Source: Endothia cerciana
Lineage: Eukaryota; Ascomycota; Sordariomycetes; Diaporthales; Cryphonectriaceae
Length of the DNA stretch: 64,000 bases
Assembly (NCBI GenBank): GCA_026119935.1
Contig: JALRMH010000042.1
Location: 186,001 to 250,000 of the forward strand
Direction: 5' to 3'
Shown here: piece by piece, positions 8,279 to 18,380 of the stretch
How positions within the stretch are numbered: position 1 is the first letter of the stretch
Layout: each line of letters starts with the position of its first letter
Position numbers and translations under genes: made by a program
The notes under the pieces: model-generated
The model's input: the letters and a program-made list of their open reading frames with translations, nothing else
Told to the model about the DNA's origin: nothing
Database searches by the model: none

Positions 8279-9148
8279 ATGTCTTCTCACAACGACAATG
8301 CTATGGCTCGTTTTCTGTTTGCCATTCTGCAGCAGAAATGCCTGAAGGATGTAAGCAGTGCCGGGGTGAAAAACTGACGTGCGGCATGGATTCCGAGGAC
8401 TCCCGAAGCTGACCCAAACGAGTAGATTGATTGGAACAAGGTCGCACACAATCCAATCCTTACTCAAGAAATCACAAACGGTCATGCCGCTCGCATGCGA
8501 TACTCTCGTTTCAGAGCATCCCTCTTGGGCATCGAGCCTCAGCGGCGGAATCGCAACCCGAAGTCCAAAGTCACAAAGTCCAGGAAGGAAACCAAGGGCA
8601 AGACCGACAAGGAAGAATTGATCAAACCTGATGCGAATGCAGCAACCGACACTCGTCAAACCTCGAGCGGCACATCGCCCCAGATCAAAAACGAGGCCTC
8701 CGTCAAGCAAGAACCTCAACCGTCCCACAACGATGCCCACCTCGCATCAGTCGACCTACCTCCTGTCTCGATGGCTGACGCCCAGCCTCAATTCCACGAA
8801 CGCCTCATGACTCCTTGCAGCGACACCGACCTCTTCGCTCCAACACATGGGTTTGCCACGAACTCGGCGGGCGACATAATAATCCATCAGGAGCAACCTA
8901 TCGATTACGCGGGCTCCGCCGTTGGCCATTGTGCCCACGAACAGAGCTCATGGCAGCCGAGTCCCTCGTACTCGCCATTCGCCCTGCCACCATACGATGT
9001 GGAAAATTTCAATGCTCCGGCCCCGTTCTGTGACCACCAACACACACCTCACCCGGAAGGGTTTGGCATTGTCCCAAGTGCCATGATGGCACCGGTCCAT
9101 ACCCATGTTCCTGTCAAGCATGAGGAATGGGACACCCACTTCCACTGA
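8279..9148 (+). CDS. Myb-like domain protein, single intron
   Basis: Two exons, 8279-8350 and 8426-9148, give 264 aa. The intron is phase 0 with donor GTAAGC and a GCTGACC branch point before the TAG acceptor. The domain spans residues 8-55: A-M-A-R-F-L-F-A-I-L, I-D-W-N-K-V-A and R-M-R-Y-S-R-F-R-A-S-L. This is the same three-helix layout as the gene at 10822 and a more divergent form of the array domain. A basic linker (R-R-N-R-N-P-K-S-K-V-T-K) is followed by a low-complexity tail rich in Pro, His and Ser with two K-x-E sites that look like SUMO motifs (V-K-Q-E, V-K-H-E). Probably a nuclear factor; function unknown. The intron divides the domain earlier than in the array genes. Confidence 0.75.
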
Positions 9149-10821
9149 TGGCAACGGTTCCTTGGCATTGGCACAACATCAGAAAGACCGGACCGGCGGC
9201 GGTGGAAGCTCGATACAGATCGTTTGGATATCGTTGAAAAATTTTCTCTGGCTGTCTCCTTAATACTTGGGTCACGATAGACTGGTTATACTCTCTTGAG
9301 ATGTCTTGGTCTGTAATCGTTGGTGGGATCCCTTGTGGGTAGTTTTACTTTCGGCTCTTGGGATGGTTGCTTTACGGTACGCGGGGGCTGGCTCGAAGGA
9401 AATCTGATGTCTCTTGGGAACGGAAACGACAAGGTCACCATCTTCGCACCATGTTTCACAAAAAAAAGTCACTTAAATCATATTGCAGAGGGGACAATTC
9501 ATCATCAATCTCTTCTCCGTTGGTCACCCGACACTTTGCTTTCTCTGCATCACGAGATTCTCGGTCCTACAGAGAACGATGCCCAAGCCTGCGTTAGTTG
9601 CTGTCAATCCTCTTCCCCCCCCCCCCCCCAGCGAGAGCCTTGCGTGATGTAAATGTCTTAGGCATGCTACGAAAAATGATGAAGAGGTGTTCTTCTCCCG
9701 TCAACGCTTTGACTTCAACACTTCCAGATGTTTATTTATGTTGGGGGGGGGGTTTCTATTATCTTTCCTGTTTTTTTGGATCCCGGGCTGTTTGACACGC
9801 ACCATGTATGCCTTTCCTTCGATCCTCTAGCCCAGACGAGGCTCTCCCCATTGACAAACCCTCAAGTATGAGGCTGGGCTTAGATACCTAGTAATTCTTC
9901 TCCCTCCTAAGCATTCGCTCGGCACTGCTTATCTTAGAAGATGCAAAAGCAAATACTCTACCGCTTGTCGACTTCTAAGTGCGATATCATAATTGCCAAT
10001 ATCCCACTCCATCCGTGATCCTTGTGACCAGAAGATTTCTTTTCGTACCATGCTGTATGTCTCCTGATTTATTTGACTTTTGATTTGCTTGCTGCGCCCT
10101 CTTCATATCCCTCCTGCTTTTCCGTTATGCTGTACTACCTTCTCGTTTCCTCCTCCCTATCTTGGACAGACCGGCAGCTCGGCAAGGATACGAAATTTTC
10201 TCTGGTGCAGAGGGCAATTGCTTTTTCGCTTCCCCTCTCCCCTCCCCTTGTAAGGGCCGAAGAGAAAGGGAAAGGCCGGTAATTCCCCCACAGCTCCTGA
10301 CAACTATCCTCACAACACTCTGGTACCGTATGATACTATGATGCCATGCTACGATGTTTTCCTGCCACCGTTTGCCTTGGTCCATCAATCTGGTGTCAAG
10401 AGGGACGGACATTCACTAGTCGAGCGTTCAAAGTGCCGTTACGTACGCTGCACTCACGTACACCGCATTCCCGGGGCACTGGCGGGATGTTGACATCGAC
10501 GATGCTTTTTTGTTTCTGCACTGTTGCTTTTACCGACCCTTATCTTCCAATCGGGTGCGCACGCATTGGGCCGGAAGCACACTTGCTTCTTCTTCCACCC
10601 TTTCATGAGCGCCAAGACCATGCAACCGAATCCAACGCCAACCGGCCCAGCCACTCCTCCCATCCCATGCAAGACTTCGGAATAGGAAATACGGCGCGAG
10701 GTTCGCGCCGCAAGCGCAAGAATGATGGAAAGATGAGAGACATTCACGCAAGCCCATCATTGACCCCCTGCCAAAGAGAGCGGCTCCATTCTCATCCATT
10801 CCACCATCAAACGGTACGAGA
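9149..10821. other. Gene-free region between convergent Myb-like genes
   Basis: The 3' flanks of the genes at 8279 (+) and 10822 (-). No recognisable coding sequence. It has a C15 run (9615-9629), a G10 run (9743-9752) and pyrimidine-rich segments. Confidence 0.5.
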
Positions 10822-12083
10822 TTACTCCTCCGTCTTGACCCCGCCAACACCCTCACCCATCTCGTCCTGCGCGCCCTGAGCAGCAGCATGTACGTCAAAG
10901 CCACTAGAGTTCATCGTGTCAGTGGGCGGGCCGAAGAAGCCGGCAGGGTCGTCATTCTCCAGCTCAGGCTCGGGCTGGACCGTAGGAGAGGGGACGGCTT
11001 CAGCACGAGGAGGAGCCACAGCCTGGACGCGAGGCGAGGCGGAAGGCTGGGCCGGAAGAGATGGTGCAGCTTGGATGCGAGGAGAGCGAGCAAAGTGACT
11101 AGCAGGACCAGCTTGGCGGCCAAATTGACCGCCGCCCATGTGGTAGCCAGGGTTGAAGGAAAACTGCGAACCACTAAAGTACTGCTGGGGTTGCTGTCCC
11201 AAGGCAGCGGTACGCATCTCCTGCTGCTGCTGCTGTATCTGGAGTTGCTGGAGGTGGGCCATCTGCTGCGGATTCATCTGGGGAGCAGGGCGGGGAGGCT
11301 GCATCATATCGTAGAGGGACCCTAGGCCACGGGGGGCATTAAAGGAGGAGAGAGGCTGGCGCTGCTGCTGGTTCTGGTAGGTGGCATGTCCATCGGAATG
11401 AGAGCCGGTGAAAGAGTCCACAACGATGTTGGACTCCAGCTTGATCTCGCGATCCCTGTTGGCGGAGGGGCCGGCCTGGGCCTCACGAGGGGCAGCTGCC
11501 TGCTCCTGGACCTTCTGGCCGCCCTTCTTGCCTCGTCCACCGGCTGTAGCAACTCGCTTGCGAGGAGGGGCCTTCTTGGAAGGAGTCTCACCAGCATCGC
11601 CATCGTCATCATCGTTATCGTCGTCAACTACAGCAGCCAGGGATGTGTTTCCAGGCGCCTTGCGCTTGTTTGCCGAGGCCTTGCCGCTAGGGGTCAGACC
11701 CTCCAGGTTGTACTTCCTCTGGATCTGACGGTAGCGAACCTGACAAAAAAGATCGGAGACGTGAGTCTCGAGAGCTATGAAGAAAGCGGTATGCGGGGAA
11801 AGTAACTGACCTTGGCAGAGCCAGCGTTCTTCAGGTTGGAGTGGATGGCAACCTCATCCCAGTCGACAGCAGTAGGGTCTCTGTTGAAGCGAACAATGTT
11901 GAAGAATAGCAGGCTCTCAACAGGAGTGAGTTCGATGCCACCCTTCTTGTTGTTATTGTTGTTGTTAGACTTGGGAGTCTTGTCGCTTGGGTTGTTGGCC
12001 CTGGGATTAGGGCCATGGGGAGTGCCTCCACCGGCGCCTTGATGCGACGACTGGGCTTGGAAGTAGTCCTCGTTGTCAGACAT
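10822..12083 (-). CDS. Myb-like domain protein with Gln-rich C-terminus
   Basis: Two exons, 12083-11811 and 11739-10822, give 396 aa. Donor GTCAGT and acceptor TGTCAG, phase 0. An Asn/Gly-rich N-terminus with a run of Asn is followed by the domain at about residues 51-105: E-L-T-P-V-E-S-L-L-F-F-N-I-V, V-D-W-D-E-V-A, then across the intron V-R-Y-R-Q-I-Q-R-K-Y-N-L. A basic stretch (K-K-A-P-P-R-K-R-V) could be a nuclear localisation signal. The C-terminal half is Gln-rich (L-Q-I-Q-Q-Q-Q-Q-E) and ends acidic (V-K-T-E-E), the composition of an activation domain. It pairs most closely with the 8279 gene by domain shape. An upstream untranslated exon is possible, because a splice-like signal lies near 12290. 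Confidence 0.75.
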
Positions 12084-13053
12084 GATCGCGACTAGGAATC
12101 GGGTCAGCAGGTTTCAACGAGTGTCCATTCCGTGGTGTGGATGGGACTGCGGTGTGAACAAGGTCGCGTTGCGAATGGGACCGCGCTGTGATTAGGGACA
12201 CGATGCGAGTAGGGGTCATGGTGTGCATAGGAACGCAGTGTGGATGTCATCTAATGAAGCGGTATGAATGGGGGGCACTCACCTTCTCACATTCAGATCG
12301 TATGTCCGGGCGAGTGAAGAGCTCCTGGGGGACTTTGGAAAGCTGACACGAAGGTTAGCAACAAAATGCTATGCTCCAGGGCGTCGGTAGCCTGCTTTTT
12401 CCTTTCGAAGGCACCCCGGGGGGGCGGGGGGGCGGTGGATTTGCAGAGGGAGAAGGAGATGGGGAGGTTGTCGTGTGGTAATTTGGGAATCCGCTCGAGC
12501 TAGAGTGCTGATTGTGTTGGGTTCAGGATTATGATTATGAGAGGAGAAATGCTGTGTTGGATCGTGTATGGCAGTGGAAGGCGATGGTGGCGTCGATACT
12601 GTATCTTACCTGAGGGTACTGTGATGCGCTGCGCTGGGGGTAGCAACTGGCCTGTCGAAACTCGTTGACCTGAGACTTCGATAGAGAGCGAAGTCCAAAG
12701 AGGTTTTGGCAGAAAGTAGGAGGTCAGTTCTTTCGTGCGCGAGACTGGTTTTACGTCCAGAGAAGCCTGCGGTCGCGAGAAGACTGGGGCTCCGTCGAGA
12801 AACCGTGACAGTAACCGTGAAGCTGCTTCCTTCTTCTGCAAACGCAGCCCTGCAGGACAGACCCCGTCCACATCTACGTTCGCCTGTCGACTCGCGGGGA
12901 CAGATTACCTTTAAAAGCCTACCGTCGCTCCCTCAACCCCACGGTCAACCCTCGACTTTCGCCCAACCTTCTCCCGTCACGGCATCTCTTACCTGGACAC
13001 CCAGCTGACCCTACCGTTACCAATCAATAGCACCTCAAGGACATATCACCAAG
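12084..13053. other. Bidirectional promoter region
   Basis: Lies between divergent Myb-like genes (10822- and 13054+). It contains a degenerate 17-base repeat at its left end, a G/C-rich patch near 12415-12435, and CAAC/CT-rich leader sequence before 13054. Confidence 0.6.
12134..12253. repeat. Degenerate 17-base minisatellite, about 7 copies
   Basis: Consecutive blocks at 12134, 12151, 12168, 12185, 12202 (18 bases), 12220 and 12237 share the pattern G-N-T-G-T/C-G-N-A/N-T-N-G-G-N-N-C-G-C, for example GGTGTGGATGGGACTGC, GGTGTGAACAAGGTCGC and GTTGCGAATGGGACCGC. It lies 50-170 bases upstream of the ATG of the gene on the minus strand, so in its promoter or leader. Confidence 0.7.
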
Positions 13054-13980
13054 ATGTCTGGCGCCGCTAAATGTAAGTGACTGTGACCTCTTCCACCTCC
13101 TGCTTCCCGCGCCTGGCAACCTCCGGCGCGACTCCCTCGCGTTACCGCCACCTGCAGAGACAAATTTCCCTTCGCCCGACTGTCCTGATGAGAAGAGGAG
13201 TTCGATGCTGACCATCGCCGCCAGGGAACGATTCGGCCGTCAAGGACCTCACGTTCGCCATCCTGATGTCCACAAACAATGGTGGCATCAACGTGAACGC
13301 CAACTGGGACAAGGTGGCCGAGACCATGACAGCTTGGGGCTACACCTTTACCAAGGGCGCCATGAGTAAGTCTCAGCCATGGCAATGCCGTCTTTTTATA
13401 ACCCACACCGATCGCCTCACCTTTACCCCCCCCTGTTGCTGTGCCACATGAAGCTGGAATGCTCTCGCTCCTCACATCTCGGGTTGAGGAAGCCGCTTTA
13501 TCAACCTCGCGATCCCGATTGCCACTTTCACTTCGGCCGCATAAGCTTCCCTCCAAATGATAAAGTCTCGTGAGATGTTTCACCCACCCCGTAAAGTCAC
13601 TGACGTCTACGTCCCTAGGCCAGCACTGGACCAAGCGCGTCCTGAAGGAGTTCCGGGAGCGTCACCCCGACAACGGCAACGGCAATGGTAGCGCCAACAA
13701 TACTCCGAAGAAGGCCGCTACTTCTCGAAAGCCAGGCACGCCCAGGACCCCTGGTGGTTCCGCTCGTGGCAAGAAGCGCGCCGCCGAGGATGACGACGAC
13801 ACCTCTCCGGGGGGGTACGTCCCCGAGCCCATCGCCCGCAACAAGAACCCCCGTTCTTCCGCCAAGAAAGTCAAGTATGAGGATCCCGACGATGTCGAGG
13901 AGGATGGGGAGGATGAGCAGGCCGAGATTGACGATATCCAGGCCAAGGTTGAGGCCCAGGATGACGACTTTGGCGTCTAA
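13054..13980 (+). CDS. Myb/SANT-like small nuclear protein with acidic tail
   Basis: Three exons, 13054-13072, 13225-13365 and 13619-13980, give 173 aa. Exon 1 encodes M-S-G-A-A-K and the conserved Trp is formed across intron 1 (T|GG). The domain (residues 7-62) reads W-N-D-S-A-V-K-D-L-T-F-A-I-L, N-W-D-K-V-A-E, G-Y-T-F-T-K-G-A-M and, after intron 2, S-Q-H-W-T-K-R-V-L-K-E-F. The tail has basic clusters (G-K-K-R-A-A) then acidic runs (D-V-E-E-D-G-E-D-E). Introns start GTAAGT; the last has a CTGAC branch point 15-20 bases from its TAG. It is the nearest full-length relative of the array genes in domain sequence and tail style, which supports the phase and position of the array donors. Function unknown; likely nuclear. 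Confidence 0.8.
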
Positions 13981-14381
13981 GCCTTCAGAAAAGATGGGTC
14001 ATTGGTTTATCACCTGCAACGTGGCCCATTTCACATTCCATACTCTCCAGTCTTGATCATCACTGACAGGCGGTGGGGGAAAACCGCGTCTTGCGTTTCA
14101 TTTTGATTTGATCTGGTATTTGGGCACGTCGACGATGAGGTGATCCTATCTCTCAGTTCTCTCTAGGCTGACCGTTGCGGAAGACAGTCTGGTTCCACGA
14201 GAGCTAGTTTCCATGTCAGATAGGCCATCACAAAAGTTGCTCGGAATTGACGTCCAACTGCACCTGAACACTACAAGATGACCAGGCTGATGGCCAATCT
14301 GCCCCGGTCATCGTGACAATGTCCCCCCCAAACTCCGTTATCCGCAAACCAGAACGCCCAAAACCTTTGGAAACGCATAGC
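13981..14381. other. Convergent 3' flanks
   Basis: Short region between the 3' ends of the Myb-like gene (+) and UFD1 (-). Nothing else is seen. Confidence 0.5.
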
Positions 14382-15747
14382 TTAGACCACCTTTTTGCCA
14401 TCCAGACGACGGCCGCCCGCATCTGTACCCTTCTCGGGGGCTTGACCCTTCTCATCAGATCCGCCTCTGTTCTTTATTCCACCCCTGAGTGTCTGTCCCT
14501 GACCTGCGAAGTGTGGGCGCTTAGCAATCTCACTCTCCTTCTCCTTCTCCTCCTTTGTCTTGTAGGGTATGATCTCGTAGCCGAGGAACAGCTTGTTCGG
14601 CGGCAGGCGCAGTGGCAGGGGACCGTTCGTGCGTCTGCGAGGAACCGGGGCGTCCTTGTTTGCGGACACGCCTGCAACGGGGGTGGAAGATTGGGGGGTA
14701 GGAACCTTGCTGCCCTTCTTCGTACCGATACGGTTCCCCTCGCCGGAGAAGTTTGTCGCCTTCGCCGCCGCCGAGGACGGCGCGATGGAGTCGTAGTTGA
14801 TGGCCTGCGCCATAGTACCCTGGCTGTGCAGCAGGCCCCCAGCTGGCAGGCCCCCAGCTGGCAGGCCCCCAGCTGGCAGACCTCGGCCGCTCCTAGGCGT
14901 GCTGGTACCGCTTCCCGATGCCTTTATGGGCTCGACATAGCCGACTGGAGCCGCGAACTCCACCGACACATCCGTCTCGATCATGCAAACTCCCATCTTG
15001 TCCGTCTCGGGCTTGACCTCCAGAACCGCGACATCGTAGACCGTATCATTGTATTCGAAGTTGAAGACATCGCCCTTGGTGAGGGCGGCAAAGTTCCGAA
15101 AGGCGCGCTCCAGGACGGCCTTGGGATCGGTGATGTCGAGAAAGTTGACGGACTGGGGCTGGAGCTTGACCATGCGCGCAAGCTCAAGGGAGGTGGTCTT
15201 TATCTGGATCATGTCGCCGACGTCGAGGAGGAGTGTCTGCATCATCTAGAGGGCCATAGGCCAGTCAGTATACATACAGAGCTGTCGCACGTGTATCCGG
15301 ATGCTGTGAGATGTACTGACCCACTGTGGCAGGTATGCTCTGCCTTCCTCCGCCACAAACTCCAGCACACCAGCATGTGAGTGTCGGCCTTTCTCGCCGT
15401 TGATGAGCTCCATGAGCAGCGGCCACTGCACATGGAGTTTGGAAACCTTGTCTAAGGCCGATGGTGGTAGCAGCATCTTAGAGCCGTAGTTCAGGTCGAC
15501 GCGCTCAGGCCCGGGGGCCATGACCATGGGATAGCAGCGGTAGTACTCGTCGAATCGTCTACTGGCCTGACCGCGCATGCCAGGTCGAGCTATGCCGAGG
15601 AAATCGTGTGGGTTATTCGGGTCCATGCCGTACGGTCCGCGAGGGTTGAACTGCAGGTAGAGGGGTCAAGTCAGCGCTGGCAACCGATGGTATTGATGAG
15701 GTTCAAAGGGCTCGAGCGGTGGGGGAGCATGTTATAGGACATACCAT
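14382..15747 (-). CDS. ufd1: Ubiquitin fusion degradation protein 1 (UFD1)
   Basis: Exons 15747-15745, 15650-15321 and 15245-14382 give 398 aa. UFD1 with Npl4 is the ubiquitin-binding cofactor of the Cdc48/p97 segregase in ER-associated and nuclear protein degradation. The sequence shows the double-psi barrel UT3 domain: R-R-F-D-E-Y-Y-R-C-Y-P, K-M-L-L-P-P-S-A-L, G-V-L-E-F-V-A-E-E-G-R-A-Y-L-P-Q-W, then P-Q-S-V-N-F-L-D-I-T-D-P-K-A-V-L-E and L-E-V-K-P-E-T, close to yeast Ufd1 in order and spacing. The C-terminal half is disordered with the Pro/Gly and Lys/Glu-rich stretches usual for the family. Exon 1 is the start codon alone: ATG|GTATGT, joined to F-N-P-R-G-P-Y-G. Introns are phase 0. A 15-base triplicate encodes G-L-P-A-G repeats. 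Confidence 0.93.
14833..14877. repeat. 15-base tandem repeat in UFD1, 3 exact copies
   Basis: Unit AGGCCCCCAGCTGGC at 14833, 14848 and 14863. In frame it encodes repeated G-L-P-A-G in the disordered C-terminal region of UFD1. Likely a recent length expansion. Confidence 0.9.
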
Positions 15748-16394
15748 TTTTATGATCTCCTTTTGGGAGCTGGCGGATGAAGAAGCTGTTGAGGGAAGAG
15801 GGGGAGGACGGCAGCCTGTAAGATATGGTGGTTCGGGTTCAGATAACTGTTGAGGTTGTAGCTCAAACCGTGTAGCAGTAGTAGAGACAGTTCGCCGTAG
15901 GCAGGTGTGAATGACGAAATGCTAACACCCCTTGTCAGCATCTCTGACAGGGGTCTCTCGACTCTTTTCACATGCTCCCCCACACATACATTGAACACAT
16001 CCTCCACGAGGCCGCAGGGCATAAAGAGGATGCTTAGTCTCACAACGTAGACAGGATGGTTTACCTAGTTCCTAGTCGTTTGTACAACTGATTGGCTTTC
16101 ATATACATTCCTACCAAGCAGTATTTTTCAGGGTATCTCTAACAGACTCCTTGTAACATGCTGACTTAAGGCCACAACGGCAAAAAACAATAAAAGGAGA
16201 GAGAGACAGAGGGAGAGAGAGAAGAAAAAGAAGACAAGGAAAAGAGGCAAGGAAGAGAGGGAAGGAAAGAAAAAGAGAGAAGAAAGGTCCCCCAAAACTA
16301 TCACGCCAGCAAACCAGCCCAGCATGCATGATCCTCCATTAGTAGAGCATCACAATTTCTCAGACATAACTCGTGGCGGATCCTGGCACTCAAC
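15748..16394. other. UFD1 promoter and 3' flank of coiled-coil gene
   Basis: No coding sequence is recognised. A purine-only-like tract of about 100 bases (16186-16290; GAGAGA, GAAAAAGAAG, GGAAAGAAAAAGAG) lies just past the 3' end of the coiled-coil gene. Confidence 0.5.
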
Positions 16395-18380
16395 TCAACC
16401 AGAAGAGGTCTGCTGTACGACAAGGCCGTTTGCTGCTCCATTCGTTCCCTCCACCCTCTGGCGCTTCTTTCCTTGATCTGGGAGGTCCTCATCCATCAGA
16501 ACACGTTTTCCTGACTTGTCCTGCCTCGTCTCGGCCTCGGCGACCTTTAGCCAATTCTTCAACCCACGATGGCTTTGCGTCAGGTTCTTTTGCCATATCT
16601 CAATATTAGCTAGTCTCTCGTGGAGGTTCTGCAGGTCCGGCGGGACTACGGTCGAGGGTATTCCCTTCAGATAGTCCAGGATGATGTGCGCCATCTCCGG
16701 AGTGGTCATATTCTTGAACTGGTCGTTCAGATTCAGAATCATCCCCTCGTTGGCGGTGCACCTCTCGTGAGAGTCGTTCCGCAACACGTCCAGGTCGTTA
16801 CGCAGCACGGTGTGATCGTTTTGCAGGCTCGAGATCGCGGCCTCTGCGGCCCCGATACGGTTTGAGACAACTCCTGGCTCCGCAGCAGAACCTGTCAGGT
16901 GAGGCGATCCAGCGCTGCTGACCGGAGGAGCCCCTGACGCTGAAGCAATTCGTGTCTCTGCGGCTGTGACGTGTTGCTTCAGGTCAGTGGCCTCCTTTGA
17001 GGAATTGGCGACAAAGTCCCTGGTAAGGGTATAGAGCTCATTCGCGAAGACTTTGAACTTGGCATCAAGGTCCTTCTCGATGCCCTGGAGGTCCTTTGTG
17101 TCCACAGTGCCCAGCTGCTGCAGTCGATCGTCCAAGACCGTCCAGACAGGGTAGGCCAACAACTTATCAACAGCCTCACTGTACTCATTAATATCGAAGC
17201 TGGAAATCTGTCTGTCGTGCTCGTTGACTCGCCATTCCAGATCTGCCATTTTCTGCCCAAGCGTCCCATCGTTAACGTTTCTGGAGAGGCTGTCGAGGCT
17301 AGAGATTTGTCTGTCGTGCTCGCTGACCTGACGTTCCAGTCCTGTCATTCTTTCACGCTGTGCCGTATCGTTGGAGTTGTTGGAAGACTGTGACCGGACA
17401 TGTTGTTGGAAAGAGTCGGTAAGTTCGGTGTGTTGAGTATCAACCCGTCTCACCAGCTCAGCGAGCTGACCTTGCAGATTGGAGACCTGGGTCCCGAGGT
17501 CCTCCTTTTCCTGCCTCAACGTTTCCAACTCGGACATCTGAACCCCCTCCTTCTTGGAGTTGATCTGACGCTGCAGTTGTTCGTACTGCGTCTTTAAGCT
17601 GGCCAACTGGTCAGCCTGTGTCTCATACTGCGCGTCGCGAGAGCGCAGTTCCTTATTCTCCTGCATCAGCTCGTCGAGACTCTCTGCCTGTGTGCTCTGT
17701 GTCTCCTGGAGTGACGTCAACTGCTGTTCGAGCTTCCGAAACCGGTCCGCGAGCATCGGCGTTGACTGCTGGCCCTTTCCCATCTCCGCCTTGACGGCCT
17801 CGACGAGCTGGCGGACCTTGATCTCGCCAACAGGCAGGGTCTGGACCAGGAGCTGGGCAAAGTCACCTGAAGCCTGATCGAGCAGCACATCGGCCCTGGC
17901 TAACTCCGTGTCGAACTTCTTCCTCAGCTGCTGGTGATGACTCTGTTGCATCTGCAGCGAGTCGGTGATGGTTGGAAATTGGTCACCCCCGGCCTTCTTG
18001 TAGTCCGTCTCCCTGCGTACGAAGCCCTTGAACACGACGTCCTTCTTAATGATCCACTTGACCTTGTCAATCATTGCGTTGCAGACCTGGCGGTGCAGCT
18101 TCGCAAGCTCGAATGCAGCTTTGTCCTGGTCCGTCTTGCTGACCTGTGAATCTGCACGGGGCCGGGTCTGCTCAGACGTACTTGTGGCTCGACGGGGACT
18201 GGGTAGGTCACGATCACGTTCACGTTCATAGGTCGTCGCGTAGCGGTCGTCGAGGTCTCGGTCACGATAGTGTCGGTCGGGGCGGTACCGATCAATCCCA
18301 GGTGAGTAGTTTGGGTTCCTGTCTGGGTCCCAACGAGCAGAGGACCGGCCTGGTTGCTGAGATGTGGTGGATCGATACAT
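16395..18380 (-). CDS. Long coiled-coil protein of unknown function
   Basis: Single exon, 661 aa from ATG 18380 (M-Y-R-S-T-T-S-Q-Q-P-G-R-S-S). An upstream in-frame ATG at 18488 is possible but adds a Pro-rich, unfamily-like lead. Residues 1-90 are Arg/Asp/Tyr-rich and disordered (D-R-D-L-D-D-R-Y). From about residue 200 to 480 there are long heptad-type stretches (R-F-R-K-L-E-Q-Q-L-T-S-L-Q-E-T-Q; L-K-T-Q-Y-E-Q-L-Q-R-Q-I). Two near-repeats occur: E-R-Q-V-S-E-H-D-R-Q-I-S-S-L-D and E-W-R-V-N-E-H-D-R-Q-I-S-S-F-D. The C-terminus is basic (G-K-R-V-L-M-D-E-D-L) and ends in a K-K-R-Q-R-V nuclear-type motif. No known family is recognised. It could be a structural or scaffolding protein. Confidence 0.8.
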   Translation of the reverse strand: MYRSTTSQQPGRSSARWDPDRNPNYSPGIDRYRPDRHYRDRDLDDRYATTYERERDRDLPSPRRATSTSEQTRPRADSQVSKTDQDKAAFELAKLHRQVCNAMIDKVKWIIKKDVVFKGFVRRETDYKKAGGDQFPTITDSLQMQQSHHQQLRKKFDTELARADVLLDQASGDFAQLLVQTLPVGEIKVRQLVEAVKAEMGKGQQSTPMLADRFRKLEQQLTSLQETQSTQAESLDELMQENKELRSRDAQYETQADQLASLKTQYEQLQRQINSKKEGVQMSELETLRQEKEDLGTQVSNLQGQLAELVRRVDTQHTELTDSFQQHVRSQSSNNSNDTAQRERMTGLERQVSEHDRQISSLDSLSRNVNDGTLGQKMADLEWRVNEHDRQISSFDINEYSEAVDKLLAYPVWTVLDDRLQQLGTVDTKDLQGIEKDLDAKFKVFANELYTLTRDFVANSSKEATDLKQHVTAAETRIASASGAPPVSSAGSPHLTGSAAEPGVVSNRIGAAEAAISSLQNDHTVLRNDLDVLRNDSHERCTANEGMILNLNDQFKNMTTPEMAHIILDYLKGIPSTVVPPDLQNLHERLANIEIWQKNLTQSHRGLKNWLKVAEAETRQDKSGKRVLMDEDLPDQGKKRQRVEGTNGAANGLVVQQTSSG

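Noticed and set aside
13035..13634. 199-codon open frame antisense to the Myb-like gene at 13054
   Set aside because: It covers exons and introns of a well-supported gene on the opposite strand and has low-complexity content.
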